Of a DNA stretch of 64,000 nt, positions 1 through 7,939 are shown one piece after another. The position numbers and the translations under genes are program-made. The stretch comes from an uncultured Halomonas sp. GTDB lineage: Bacteria; Pseudomonadota; Gammaproteobacteria; Pseudomonadales; Halomonadaceae. Position 1 is the stretch's first letter; every line of letters starts with the position of its first letter. The notes beneath the pieces were generated by a model. The model saw only the letters and a program-made list of their open reading frames with translations. It had not been told where the DNA came from and ran no database searches. The stretch is taken from positions 1-64,000 of the forward strand of contig NZ_CANLTC010000015.1 in the NCBI RefSeq assembly GCF_947493865.1. The letters run 5' to 3'.

Positions 1-45
1 AGCGTCCTGCCATACCGCACCTATGCTGGCTATGCATGGGCCACA

Positions 46-303
46 TTAGCAAAAATGACTTTCCGTACAAAACCTAGAAGCATCTCGGTATATTCTTGCT
101 CCTTTCAATGCAGTTGATCGATGTATTGCTTCTTCATTTATATATGCATGTGTTACAATATGTAGTATTTTAGAAAAACCATCTAGTGAAATAACGCCAT
201 CATACAAATCGCTTCTATTTTCTTCAAAAACGCCACCTTTATAGTGCGCTTTAACAGGAATTATTATGCTCCCATGTTCAGAACTCTGGTCTTTAGCCCC
301 CAC
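46..303 (-). CDS. Short hypothetical protein, possibly a truncated gene
   Basis: An 85-residue ORF with a GTG start preceded by a good ribosome binding site (AGGGAG about five bases upstream), so translation is plausible. It is clearly more AT-rich than its surroundings. The middle (LDGFSKILHIVTHAY, then ALKGARIY) resembles the start of a larger family of hypothetical proteins (DUF7946-like, from memory) whose members are several hundred residues long. Here the frame stops soon after the ALKGARIY segment, and the sequence beyond the stop returns to GC-rich. It may therefore be an N-terminal remnant rather than a complete gene. No function is assigned. Confidence 0.45.
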   Translation of the reverse strand: MGAKDQSSEHGSIIIPVKAHYKGGVFEENRSDLYDGVISLDGFSKILHIVTHAYINEEAIHRSTALKGARIYRDASRFCTESHFC

Positions 304-354
304 TTCAACTCCCTATTTTTTTAATCAAGCCGAAATTATTTTTGCATGACTCTT

Positions 355-1407
355 CTAACTTATCCACCCCCGCTGCTCCTCGATCCCCATGCTGATCAGC
401 CTTGGCTCCTCCTGCTGCATGGCCTGAAACGCCGACTTGCTGTCGAGCCCCCACCAGTTGAGCTGGATCAGCGCCTGGGCGACGGCGCCGCCGAGCGTGG
501 CGCCGGGGCCGGGAATGACGATGCGGTCCGGGGCGAATTCGCGCAGGCCTACCTTGAGGGCGGCGGTGAAATCATAGGGCGTCACCAGCTGTTCGCCGAG
601 GGTGTAGTTCCACAGCGCTTCGGGATCGGTACTCCAGGGGGTCCAGAGCTTGCCGCGACCGTCGATCAGCGGCACGTCGGGGGCGCCAAACGGCGTCGCC
701 GGCAGGCGGGTTCTGGCCTCGGTTTTGACGCCTTCCTGCATCGGCGTGTGGAAGGCGGCGTGCTGATGCAGGCGCAGGGGGAAGCGCTCCTGCGGCGGCA
801 GTTCCTCGGCAAGGCGCTTGAGCCCGGCTTCGTTGCCGCCAAACACCAGCATGCCGCCGAGGTCGATGGAGAGATAAAGTTCGCTGCCGTCCTGTCCGTG
901 CAACTTTTCGATCAGCGCCAGCAGTTCCCGGCGACGATCAAACTGGGGCCGCCACTGATCGTCGACCCAAGGGTAGAGCAGCTGGCCACCGTTGAGGGTG
1001 GTCTGCATCAGGTGGCCCATGGTGTTGATCAGCGTGAAGGCGTCGTCCTGGGACAGCGCGCCGCCGAGGGCCAGGGCGATGTACCAGCCCATGGAGTTGC
1101 CGGTCACGGCGCAGATCTCGTAGCGCTCTCGGTCGATGGCCAGCACGTCCGCCAGGGCGCAGGCGTAGATCAGCGGCGAGGCGTGATCGCCGCGCCCGTG
1201 CAGGCTCAGGCGAAACGGGGTTTCGCCGTCGAGTTCGCTCAAGGTGGGCTGGTCCTGCTCGCGGCGCAGCGCATCGAAGCGCGCAAGCCACTCGCTGCCG
1301 GCGGCATAGCGGGTCAGGGAGCCCCACTCCGCCTGGTTGTAGGTGCCGCGCCCGGGGCAGACGATCAGCAGGCGTTCCTTGGGGGTTGGTGGGGTCAGCT
1401 CACTCAT
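355..1407 (-). CDS. FabD-like acyltransferase (malonyltransferase fold)
   Basis: A 350-residue protein with the FabD alpha/beta-hydrolase pattern. The nucleophile elbow is GNSMGWY with Ser105, where FabD has GHSxG. The later HAAFHTPM segment supplies the catalytic His region, and PGPGATLGG lies near the C-terminus. The N-terminal GQGSQ signature is altered to PGRGTYN. At the position where FabD carries the Arg that holds the malonyl carboxylate (RGxxMQ), this protein has Met130 (MGHLMQ), so malonyl-CoA may not be its substrate. Its start overlaps the upstream E1 gene by ATGA, which implies translational coupling, and there are no fatty-acid synthesis genes nearby. An acyl transfer role serving the E1 enzyme is inference only. 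Confidence 0.75.
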   Translation of the reverse strand: MSELTPPTPKERLLIVCPGRGTYNQAEWGSLTRYAAGSEWLARFDALRREQDQPTLSELDGETPFRLSLHGRGDHASPLIYACALADVLAIDRERYEICAVTGNSMGWYIALALGGALSQDDAFTLINTMGHLMQTTLNGGQLLYPWVDDQWRPQFDRRRELLALIEKLHGQDGSELYLSIDLGGMLVFGGNEAGLKRLAEELPPQERFPLRLHQHAAFHTPMQEGVKTEARTRLPATPFGAPDVPLIDGRGKLWTPWSTDPEALWNYTLGEQLVTPYDFTAALKVGLREFAPDRIVIPGPGATLGGAVAQALIQLNWWGLDSKSAFQAMQQEEPRLISMGIEEQRGWIS

Positions 1408-3602
1408 GTCCGGCTCCCTGTTGCGGTGCGTTCAGACGCGATTTGCTTGGGAAAAAGGCTTTCGGCACGCTCGACGATCGCCGCGACCGAGGGCAGCGTG
1501 ACCGTCGCCGCCGGTCCCAGGGGAATGAAGCTGTCCTCGGCGGTCAGGCGGTGCAGACGGTGGGATTCCATGCCCCGTTCCACCAGGCCGGTGATGACCT
1601 CCTCGCTGGGTGAGCCACTGCGACGGCATTCGTCCACGCACAGCACCTGGGCGCAGTCAGCCACCCGGCGATGAATCTCGTCATGATCCAGCGCCGTCAG
1701 CCAGCGCAGGTCGATGATGCGCAGCCGCACACCCTTCGCTTCGAGCCGCTCCCGGGCCTGATGGGTGAGATAGACGCCGTTGCCGTAGGTGACGATCGCT
1801 AGGTCGCGCCCCTCGTCCCACTGGCCGAGCGCCCCCACGGGTAGTCGATGCTCCGGGCCGGGATCAGGGAAGCACCAGCGCTGATCGCCTTCCTCGACGA
1901 GATCGCGGCAGTGATACAGGGCGATGGGTTCGAGCATCACCACGATGCGCTGCTCCTCGTCCGCCAGGCGCACCGCCTCCTGCAAAAGGCCCACCGCATC
2001 CGCGGCATTCGACGGGCAGGCCACCAGCAGACCGGGAATGTCGCGCAGCACGGCGATGGCGTTGTCGTTGTGAAAATGCCCGCCGAAGCCCTTCTGATAG
2101 CCCAGCCCCGCGATGCGTATCACCATGGGGTTGGTGTACTGCCCTTTCGAGAAGAAGCTGAGCGTGGAGGCCTCGCCGCGCAGCTGGTCCTCGGCGTTGT
2201 GCAGATAGGCCAGGAACTGGATCTCGACGATGGGCACGAAGCCGTTCTGGGCCAGGCCGATGCCCAGCCCCAGGATGCTCTGCTCGTCGAGCAGGGTGTC
2301 GATGATGCGATAGGCGCCGTACCTGGCCTGCAGCCGCTGGGTCACGCCGTAGACGCCGCCCTTGCGGCCGATGTCCTCCCCGGCCATGACCAGGTGCGGA
2401 TAGGCTTCCATCAGCCGATACAGGGTCTGGCTGAGCAGCCGGGCCATGGTGGCCGGCGTTGCATCCACCTCTGCTTCGATGGGCTGGCGGCGGCTGAGGC
2501 GATGCGGCGGCACGATGGAGGCCATCACCGCCTCGGCGCTTTCCAGCTTGGGCTGACGAATCGCCACTTCCGCGACCTGGGCGACCCGTTCGCCGATATG
2601 ATGGTAGAGCGCCTGGATGGCCTCGGGTTCGAGTACGCCATGACGCAGCAGCAGGCCGGCGCTGTACAGCAGCGGATCGCGCGCCTCGGCGGCCTTGATC
2701 TGTTTCGCCGTCAGGTAGGACTGCTGGGCGTCGGAGCCGGCGTGGCCCATCAGGCGCACGCAGTGCATGTGCAAAAACACCGGCTGCTTGAGGCGTCGGG
2801 CCAAGCGCTCTGCCTCACGAGCAGCGCGGTAGGTATCGAGCAGATCGAGCCCGTCGCAACTGAGGTAGTGAAAGCCGGGACGTCCACGCATGCTCCGCTC
2901 GATCCAGCCGGCGGGGGTTGGCGTGGAGATGCCGATGCCGTTGTCCTCGCAGATCATGACCAGGGGCATGGGTGTGCCCTGATAGGCTGCCCAGGCCGCC
3001 GCGTTGAGGGCACCCTGGGTCGTCGAGTGGTTGAAGGAAGCATCGCCAAAGCTGCACAGCACCACGCTGTCCGTTGGCCACTCCCCCGATCCGCGGATGC
3101 GACGCCACAGGCCGAGGCCATGGGCGGCCCCCACCGCCTTGGGCAGATGGGAGGCGATGGTGCTGGTCTGAGGCGGCACGTTAAGCGCCTTGGAGCCCAG
3201 CACCTTGTGGCGACCACCGGAGATCGGATCTTCGCTTGAGGCGGCAAAGCTCAGCAGCATGTCGTAGGTCGGCGTCTGGCCGGGCAACTGCTTGCTGCGC
3301 TGGATCAGGAAGGCCGCATCGCGGTAGTGCAGGAATGCCGGATCCGTGACACGAAACGCCGCGGCGATCGCCGCGTTGCCCTCGTGGCCGGAACTGCCGA
3401 TGGTGTAGAACGCCTCGCCGCGAGCCTGCAGGCGTCGGGCATGCAGATCCAGTTGGCGGCTGAGCACCTGGGACTCGAACAACTCCGCCAGCATCGGCGC
3501 CGTAAGCCCCACTTCATCGAGGCGCCACGCCTGGGCGGGGCTCGGCCAGTCGCCGTCGCGCAGTACCTCGAACAGGCGCTCTTCCAGAGGAAAAGGATTC
3601 AT
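1404..3602 (-). CDS. Thiamine-diphosphate 2-oxoacid dehydrogenase E1, fused alpha-beta subunits
   Basis: A 732-residue protein joining an E1 alpha domain (roughly 1-370) to an E1 beta domain (roughly 385-732), like branched-chain or pyruvate dehydrogenase E1. The alpha half carries the TPP-binding segment GDASFNHSTTQGALN and a YRD phosphate-site region. The beta half has GEDIGRKGGVYGVTQRLQ and the EIQFLAYLHNAEDQLRGEA region typical of beta subunits. No lipoyl E2 or E3 gene is next to it; its partners are an acyltransferase-like protein (ATGA overlap) and hglS, 56 bp upstream in the same direction. The substrate is unknown. It might decarboxylate a 2-oxoacid from lysine breakdown, but that rests on context alone. 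Confidence 0.85.
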   Translation of the reverse strand: MNPFPLEERLFEVLRDGDWPSPAQAWRLDEVGLTAPMLAELFESQVLSRQLDLHARRLQARGEAFYTIGSSGHEGNAAIAAAFRVTDPAFLHYRDAAFLIQRSKQLPGQTPTYDMLLSFAASSEDPISGGRHKVLGSKALNVPPQTSTIASHLPKAVGAAHGLGLWRRIRGSGEWPTDSVVLCSFGDASFNHSTTQGALNAAAWAAYQGTPMPLVMICEDNGIGISTPTPAGWIERSMRGRPGFHYLSCDGLDLLDTYRAAREAERLARRLKQPVFLHMHCVRLMGHAGSDAQQSYLTAKQIKAAEARDPLLYSAGLLLRHGVLEPEAIQALYHHIGERVAQVAEVAIRQPKLESAEAVMASIVPPHRLSRRQPIEAEVDATPATMARLLSQTLYRLMEAYPHLVMAGEDIGRKGGVYGVTQRLQARYGAYRIIDTLLDEQSILGLGIGLAQNGFVPIVEIQFLAYLHNAEDQLRGEASTLSFFSKGQYTNPMVIRIAGLGYQKGFGGHFHNDNAIAVLRDIPGLLVACPSNAADAVGLLQEAVRLADEEQRIVVMLEPIALYHCRDLVEEGDQRWCFPDPGPEHRLPVGALGQWDEGRDLAIVTYGNGVYLTHQARERLEAKGVRLRIIDLRWLTALDHDEIHRRVADCAQVLCVDECRRSGSPSEEVITGLVERGMESHRLHRLTAEDSFIPLGPAATVTLPSVAAIVERAESLFPKQIASERTATGSRT

Positions 3603-3658
3603 TGTTGTTTGGCTCCTTGATCGGTCTCGCTGACCCTTGCATGTCGAATGGGCAAACC

Positions 3659-5050
3659 CTAACCATCGATTTCAAGTTTGGAGGCTTTGGCCAGGCACTC
3701 GCGCACCCGCTTGATCGAGCGCTGTTCAAGGGCTGCGTATAGCGCCAGCTCATCGGTCACGGGTGCACCCAATGCTGCCTCGAAGGCCTCGCGGTTGGCA
3801 TTGCCGGCATAGGTGTCATGACTGCCGCCCCCCAGATTCGACTGAAAGATTCCCGCCGCACTCACCGGCAGAAAATCCTCGTAGGTGATCGGGCGGGCGC
3901 TGACCAGCCCCTGTTCGATCAAGGCTTCCAATTCTTCGTCCTCGCCGCATTCGGCCCCTTCCTCACGTCCTTTATCGGTGAGCCGATAATCGAAGAAGGC
4001 CAGACCTTCGCGGCGAAGTTGCGTCTCGCTATCGGGAAACTCAGCGAAGGCCTCGGCTAGTGTTCGTTGATGGGCGTCGTTATCGAGACCTGCGGCTTGC
4101 TTGCGGGCCGTTGCCAAAAGCCGGTCATAGAGGGCACGTCCCTTGGCGGTCAGCGCCGCACCGCGCTGCTCGATCTCGCCGAAGCGGGCGGTATGAGTGC
4201 CCTGGTGCTCGCCGTTAAAACGCACCTGCTCCTCCAAGGCCTTGAAGCTGGTCTGGCGTAGCAGGATCGGGCAATTGCGCCGGGGCGGGCCTTCGATCAC
4301 CGCCTTGGGATTCATGCCGGCATCCGTCATACGCCGCTGGACGTCGTCGATATTCAACGTACGTGGCGTCAGATGATTGATGTGCGGCCCGCGGAAGCAG
4401 ACCACGTCGGCGATCAGGCGGTGTTCCTCGAGCAGCGCCTGATAGGTCTTGTGGTCCACGGTGGCGTCGTGATGCCAGCGGAAGGTCTCCAGCGCCTCTT
4501 CCACGAAACGATCCGCCTGTGGGTCGCTGAGGCCACCTTGTTCTTCGTGGAGCACAATCAGCTCCCGAGCGCCCGGAGTAAAGATGTCACGCTCGGCGAG
4601 AATGGCCGAGGCCCGCTCGCGCAGCTCGGCACTCTCGATCAGCTCCAGGCGCAGCAAGGAGGTAAACACGCGAAAGGGATTGCGCTTGAGCGCAGCGTCG
4701 TCGATGGGTCGAAATGCGGTCGCGTGCACCGGCACGCCGGCCTCGGAAAGATCGTAATAGCCCACCGGCCGCATGCCCATTACCGCAAACAGGCGGCGCA
4801 GCATGGCAAGCTCTTCCGCCGTACCGACGCGGATGGCGCCATGGCGCTCGACGTCCAACCGCCCTAGCTCGCCATCGGATTCAAGACGTCCGGCAAGAGC
4901 GGGGTTGGCCGCCAGTGCTTCCTGGTTGACCTGTTCGACGAGTTCCAGCAGCGTTCCATACTGCGGCACTTCGGCCTGGTACATGGTGGATAAGGCCTGA
5001 GAGAAACGGTTGCGAATCTCGTCGCTGGAAACAAAGGTCATCCTGCTCAT
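3659..5050 (-). CDS. hglS: 2-oxoadipate dioxygenase/decarboxylase (HglS, DUF1338/YdcJ family)
   Basis: A 463-residue protein of the DUF1338/YdcJ family. Characterised HglS is an Fe(II) enzyme that turns 2-oxoadipate plus O2 into D-2-hydroxyglutarate in the D-lysine/pipecolate route. All four residues I recall as important in Pseudomonas HglS fall at the same numbers here: His70 and Arg74 (ERHGAIRVG), His226 (GPHINH) and Glu294 (GEIEQRG). The start is supported by an AGGAGA ribosome binding site. It is the first gene of a probable hglS-E1-acyltransferase operon, and a LysR gene lies just upstream on the same strand. The rest of the lysine route is not in the window. Confidence 0.9.
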   Translation of the reverse strand: MSRMTFVSSDEIRNRFSQALSTMYQAEVPQYGTLLELVEQVNQEALAANPALAGRLESDGELGRLDVERHGAIRVGTAEELAMLRRLFAVMGMRPVGYYDLSEAGVPVHATAFRPIDDAALKRNPFRVFTSLLRLELIESAELRERASAILAERDIFTPGARELIVLHEEQGGLSDPQADRFVEEALETFRWHHDATVDHKTYQALLEEHRLIADVVCFRGPHINHLTPRTLNIDDVQRRMTDAGMNPKAVIEGPPRRNCPILLRQTSFKALEEQVRFNGEHQGTHTARFGEIEQRGAALTAKGRALYDRLLATARKQAAGLDNDAHQRTLAEAFAEFPDSETQLRREGLAFFDYRLTDKGREEGAECGEDEELEALIEQGLVSARPITYEDFLPVSAAGIFQSNLGGGSHDTYAGNANREAFEAALGAPVTDELALYAALEQRSIKRVRECLAKASKLEIDG

Positions 5051-5234
5051 GCAACTCTCCTGAAATATTCATTACTGCATCGGTTTTGCTCGCAGAGCTA
5101 CCCGAGGACAAAGATAGGTAAGATGAGAACAGCATGGGGGCAGCGGCTCAAGCGAAAAAAGGCGGGCTACATATTCCTTTTTTTCTTGAAGGGAGATTCG
5201 CCATCCGAGACCTGGGAATAAACGGGCACACTCT

Positions 5235-6158
5235 TCAAGAGACCTCGGCAGCGAGACATGGAGTGGCCGCCGAGTCGCGATGCTCGAGAATCCAGTCGAT
5301 GAACCCCTTCACCTTGGCTACCTCGCCCATATGCTCGGGATAGGCCAGATAATAGGCGTCACGGCTGGTCAACGAGAACGGCCACGGAATAACGAGCTGA
5401 CCCGCAGACAACTCCTCCTCTGCCAGAAAACGCGGCACCAATGCCACCCCACAGCCGGCCCTGGCGGCGCGCAGCGCCATGGAGAAGGTATCGAAGCGCG
5501 GCCCGTGATAGCTGTGCTCGGTATAGAAGCCCTGGGCCTCGAACCAGTCGTGCCAGGCTTGGGGCCGCGTTGCACTTTGCAGCAACACCAGCTTGGTCAA
5601 CGCCAATGGATCACTCAGCCCCTGCTTCGGCATTACCCTCGGGGCACACACCGGCACGACCTCCTCGTCGAGCAACTTGATGCACTCGGCCCTGGGCCAG
5701 GCACCGTGGCCGAAGAAGAAGGCCGCATCGACACCTTCCTTCTCCAGGTCGAAGGGTTCGATACGGTTGCTGATATCGAGATAAACTCCAGGATGGCGAA
5801 AGCGGAAGCCATTGAGGCGGGGTATCAGCCAGCGGGCGCCGAAGGTAGGCAGGGTGGTCACCTTGAGCACCTCGCTCTCGCCGCCATAGGACTGCATGTA
5901 GCGCATGGACATCTCGACCTGGGCCAGTATCTTGCGCACATCGGTGAGATACAGCGAGCCTTCCGGCGTCACTTGCAGGCGCTTGCGAACACGCCGGAAC
6001 AGGCGTTGTCCGAGGATCGATTCGAGCTGCGCCACCTGCTTGCTCACCGCACTCTGGGTCAGGCACAGCTCCTCCGCCGCCCGAGTGAAGCTCAGATGTC
6101 GCGCCGCTGCCTCGAAGCACTGCATCGCCGTTAGCGTCGGCAGATGTTGACGACTCAT
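5235..6158 (-). CDS. LysR-family transcriptional regulator (GcvA-like)
   Basis: A 307-residue LysR regulator. The N-terminal winged helix reads LTAMQCFEAAARHLSFTRAAEEL, then LTQSAVSKQVAQLE. The C-terminal effector domain begins near VLKVTTLPTFGARWLIPRL, which is typical of the GcvA-like subgroup. The frame extends upstream, but the start at 6158 is chosen because GAGGTGAGA sits just before it and the helix-turn-helix begins at the usual distance. It is on the same strand as hglS, 184 bp upstream of it, so it may regulate that operon. The target is inferred from position. Confidence 0.85.
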   Translation of the reverse strand: MSRQHLPTLTAMQCFEAAARHLSFTRAAEELCLTQSAVSKQVAQLESILGQRLFRRVRKRLQVTPEGSLYLTDVRKILAQVEMSMRYMQSYGGESEVLKVTTLPTFGARWLIPRLNGFRFRHPGVYLDISNRIEPFDLEKEGVDAAFFFGHGAWPRAECIKLLDEEVVPVCAPRVMPKQGLSDPLALTKLVLLQSATRPQAWHDWFEAQGFYTEHSYHGPRFDTFSMALRAARAGCGVALVPRFLAEEELSAGQLVIPWPFSLTSRDAYYLAYPEHMGEVAKVKGFIDWILEHRDSAATPCLAAEVS

Positions 6159-6308
6159 GCTTCTCACCTCGAGTTCAAGAAAAAAGGGAATGAGGCCTGT
6201 ATAAAACGTCGTTTGAGGCGGGTCAATGCCTCTGGTGATACTGTCGGGACGGTTTTCGGCTAGGGCTTCGCCCATTATCTCGTCAGCGGTGACGTTGGAC
6301 ACATAAAC

Positions 6309-6333
6309 AAAAAACTCCCGGCCTGGCCGGGAG
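6309..6333 (-). terminator. Intrinsic terminator after the lipoprotein gene
   Basis: CTCCCGGCC and GGCCGGGAG form a near-perfect GC stem (6315-6333) followed, on the minus strand, by a run of six T. It lies 35 bp past the lipoprotein stop codon. Confidence 0.85.
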
Positions 6334-6367
6334 AATCATGGTACATGAACCGAAAAGAAGGAAGTGG

Positions 6368-7063
6368 TTACAAACCAACGTTGGCCCTAACTGGGTAAGC
6401 ACTCTTTTGGGAGTCGGCAAACAAGGGATTTTGCAGGTTAAAAGACTGAACCGGTGCCTGAAACTGAAGTGACAACACACAAGTGCCACCGCCATTCTCA
6501 TCGACCATCTTGATACAGCCATCCTGCTCACTTGCCACGAGCATGTTATTGCTGGCCTGCTCATAGAAAGCCTTGACCTGCATCCCTTGCTCGAGGGTCG
6601 CCTGAGGCATCCCCAGCCCTATCAAGGCCTGGAGGCCTGCCTGCTGCAATGAGGCTTGCAGATGCGTCTGCATCTGCTCCGGGGTCATCGTCTGCAATGC
6701 CATAGGTGCTACCGGTGCACTGGCAGGTGCCTCGTCCTGTTCTCGTTCTTGATCCTGAAAGGGGTCCAGCATCGACGCCGCAAAGCCAAGTCCAAAAGAT
6801 CTTCCCAAGGACAACCCGATGCCGGCATTGCTGCTCAACAATAAAGCCGTACTTGCGGTAGCGAGCATGTTGGACATCAATGCCTGGTAGGTAGAGCTCT
6901 CCTCGTCCGCACCCTCGGCAGCGTAGAGCCCTTCGCCTTGACGCGGGCCATCACTATGACTCGTTCCATAAGCAGGTGGAACGAGATCGCTTCCCGATGT
7001 CGCGCAGCCGCTGACGAATGCTGCCAGCGTGATGGCGCTCATGAAACGCGTGATGATGGTCAT
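6368..7063 (-). CDS. Putative lipoprotein of unknown function
   Basis: A 231-residue protein beginning with a short hydrophobic segment and a lipobox, FVSGC, so Cys20 is the likely lipidated residue after signal peptidase II cleavage. The mature part has a Ser/Ala/Gly-rich stretch (about residues 60-100), then an acidic and Ala/Pro-rich linker, then a Gln/Met-rich helical region. The C-terminal segment contains two Cys (GCIKMV and GTCVLS) that could pair in the periplasm. I do not recognise a family. It is monocistronic, with its own terminator and an 8-bp-arm inverted repeat upstream at 7089-7107. Confidence 0.7.
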   Translation of the reverse strand: MTIITRFMSAITLAAFVSGCATSGSDLVPPAYGTSHSDGPRQGEGLYAAEGADEESSTYQALMSNMLATASTALLLSSNAGIGLSLGRSFGLGFAASMLDPFQDQEREQDEAPASAPVAPMALQTMTPEQMQTHLQASLQQAGLQALIGLGMPQATLEQGMQVKAFYEQASNNMLVASEQDGCIKMVDENGGGTCVLSLQFQAPVQSFNLQNPLFADSQKSAYPVRANVGL

Positions 7064-7088
7064 TGGGTCGGCCCTACGAAGAATATTG

Positions 7089-7107
7089 TAAGTTGATGTT
7101 CAACTTA
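7089..7107. promoter_or_regulatory. Inverted repeat upstream of the lipoprotein gene
   Basis: TAAGTTGA and TCAACTTA are perfect 8-bp arms around a TGT spacer, centred about 35 bp upstream of the lipoprotein start. The symmetry and position suit a repressor operator, but no candidate regulator is adjacent. Confidence 0.4.
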
Positions 7108-7233
7108 TCACTGTCTCGCCGTAGGAAAAGCGTGGGAATAAGGCCAATAACGTGTCTATTTCTATAAAAAGAAAAAAAGAAGTGCTGAACAATCTTATCG
7201 TCCAACGCATTGATATCTTGATAGTGCCCTTTC

Positions 7234-7259
7234 AAAAAAAGCCGGGATATTCTCCCGGC
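7234..7259 (-). terminator. Intrinsic terminator after soxG
   Basis: GCCGGGA and TCCCGGC form a 7-bp stem with a 5-nt loop (7241-7259), followed on the minus strand by seven T. It lies 30 bp past the soxG stop and closes the glyA-soxBDAG unit. Confidence 0.85.
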
Positions 7260-7288
7260 CTTCGTTCATCTATCCAACTCTTTTTGGC

Positions 7289-7939
7289 TCAGCGCTTCAC
7301 GCCGATCCCGAACTCCTCGCCGGCATCCAGCAGCCAGCGATAGCAGTAGTCGGCGAAGCTTCTGCGCAGCACCAGCTCGTAGCGCTCCTCGCTGGGGCGG
7401 CGCAGGATGGCGCTGGACTTGGCGAATACCACGCTGACCGCCTTGCCCACCGGGAAGTTGGCCGGGTGCACGTCGTAGGGCACGGACTTCATCAGCACTT
7501 CCCGCGCTTTCTCGCCAGACAGCTCGACCAGGGTCTGGCCGCCGCTGACATTGAGGATGGCGAAGTGGGCGTTGCCGAGTTTCTCGCGCAGGCGATTCTC
7601 CAGGTCGAATTCTTCGCCACCGGGTACGATGACAAGCCATTCATCCGGGGATAGCCATTGCACGGAGCGCTCTCCGCTACTGTCGTGTGCCAGTCCCAAG
7701 GGGCGCCCGGGCAGGCTCATGCCGAGCACGTCCCGTACCGCCTCGTCGAGAACGATGGCACCGCCGCGCAGGATCAGATGGCCGAGAAAGGGCTTCTCCT
7801 CGAGCACGACCTGGCTTTGCTGAGTCGGTTTCGGCGCCTGGCCTTGATGATAGGCCACGGACAGAGGTGACTCGGTGGTAATACTCTTTTCCGGCCGCGT
7901 ATCGAAGACAGCGACGTTGCCGTAAGTCTGATCAGACAT
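7289..7939 (-). CDS. soxG: Sarcosine oxidase gamma subunit
   Basis: A 216-residue protein matching the SoxG family, the smallest structural subunit of heterotetrameric sarcosine oxidase after delta. It shares the T-protein-like fold of the alpha subunit C-terminus; recognisable segments are WLSPDEWLVIVPGG and LNVSGGQTLVELSG. The start at 7939 is preferred over the longer frame because AAAGGAGAG lies upstream and the N-terminus MSDQTYGNVAVFD looks natural. It overlaps the end of soxA by 8 bp, so the two are translationally coupled. It is the last gene of glyA-soxBDAG. Confidence 0.9.
   Translation of the reverse strand: MSDQTYGNVAVFDTRPEKSITTESPLSVAYHQGQAPKPTQQSQVVLEEKPFLGHLILRGGAIVLDEAVRDVLGMSLPGRPLGLAHDSSGERSVQWLSPDEWLVIVPGGEEFDLENRLREKLGNAHFAILNVSGGQTLVELSGEKAREVLMKSVPYDVHPANFPVGKAVSVVFAKSSAILRRPSEERYELVLRRSFADYCYRWLLDAGEEFGIGVKR

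Noticed and set aside
346..1674. Long plus-strand frame of 442 codons opposite the acyltransferase-like and E1 genes
   Set aside because: It is antisense to genes with clear family motifs and has low-complexity GC-driven composition; the minus-strand frames have overlaps and residues expected of real genes.
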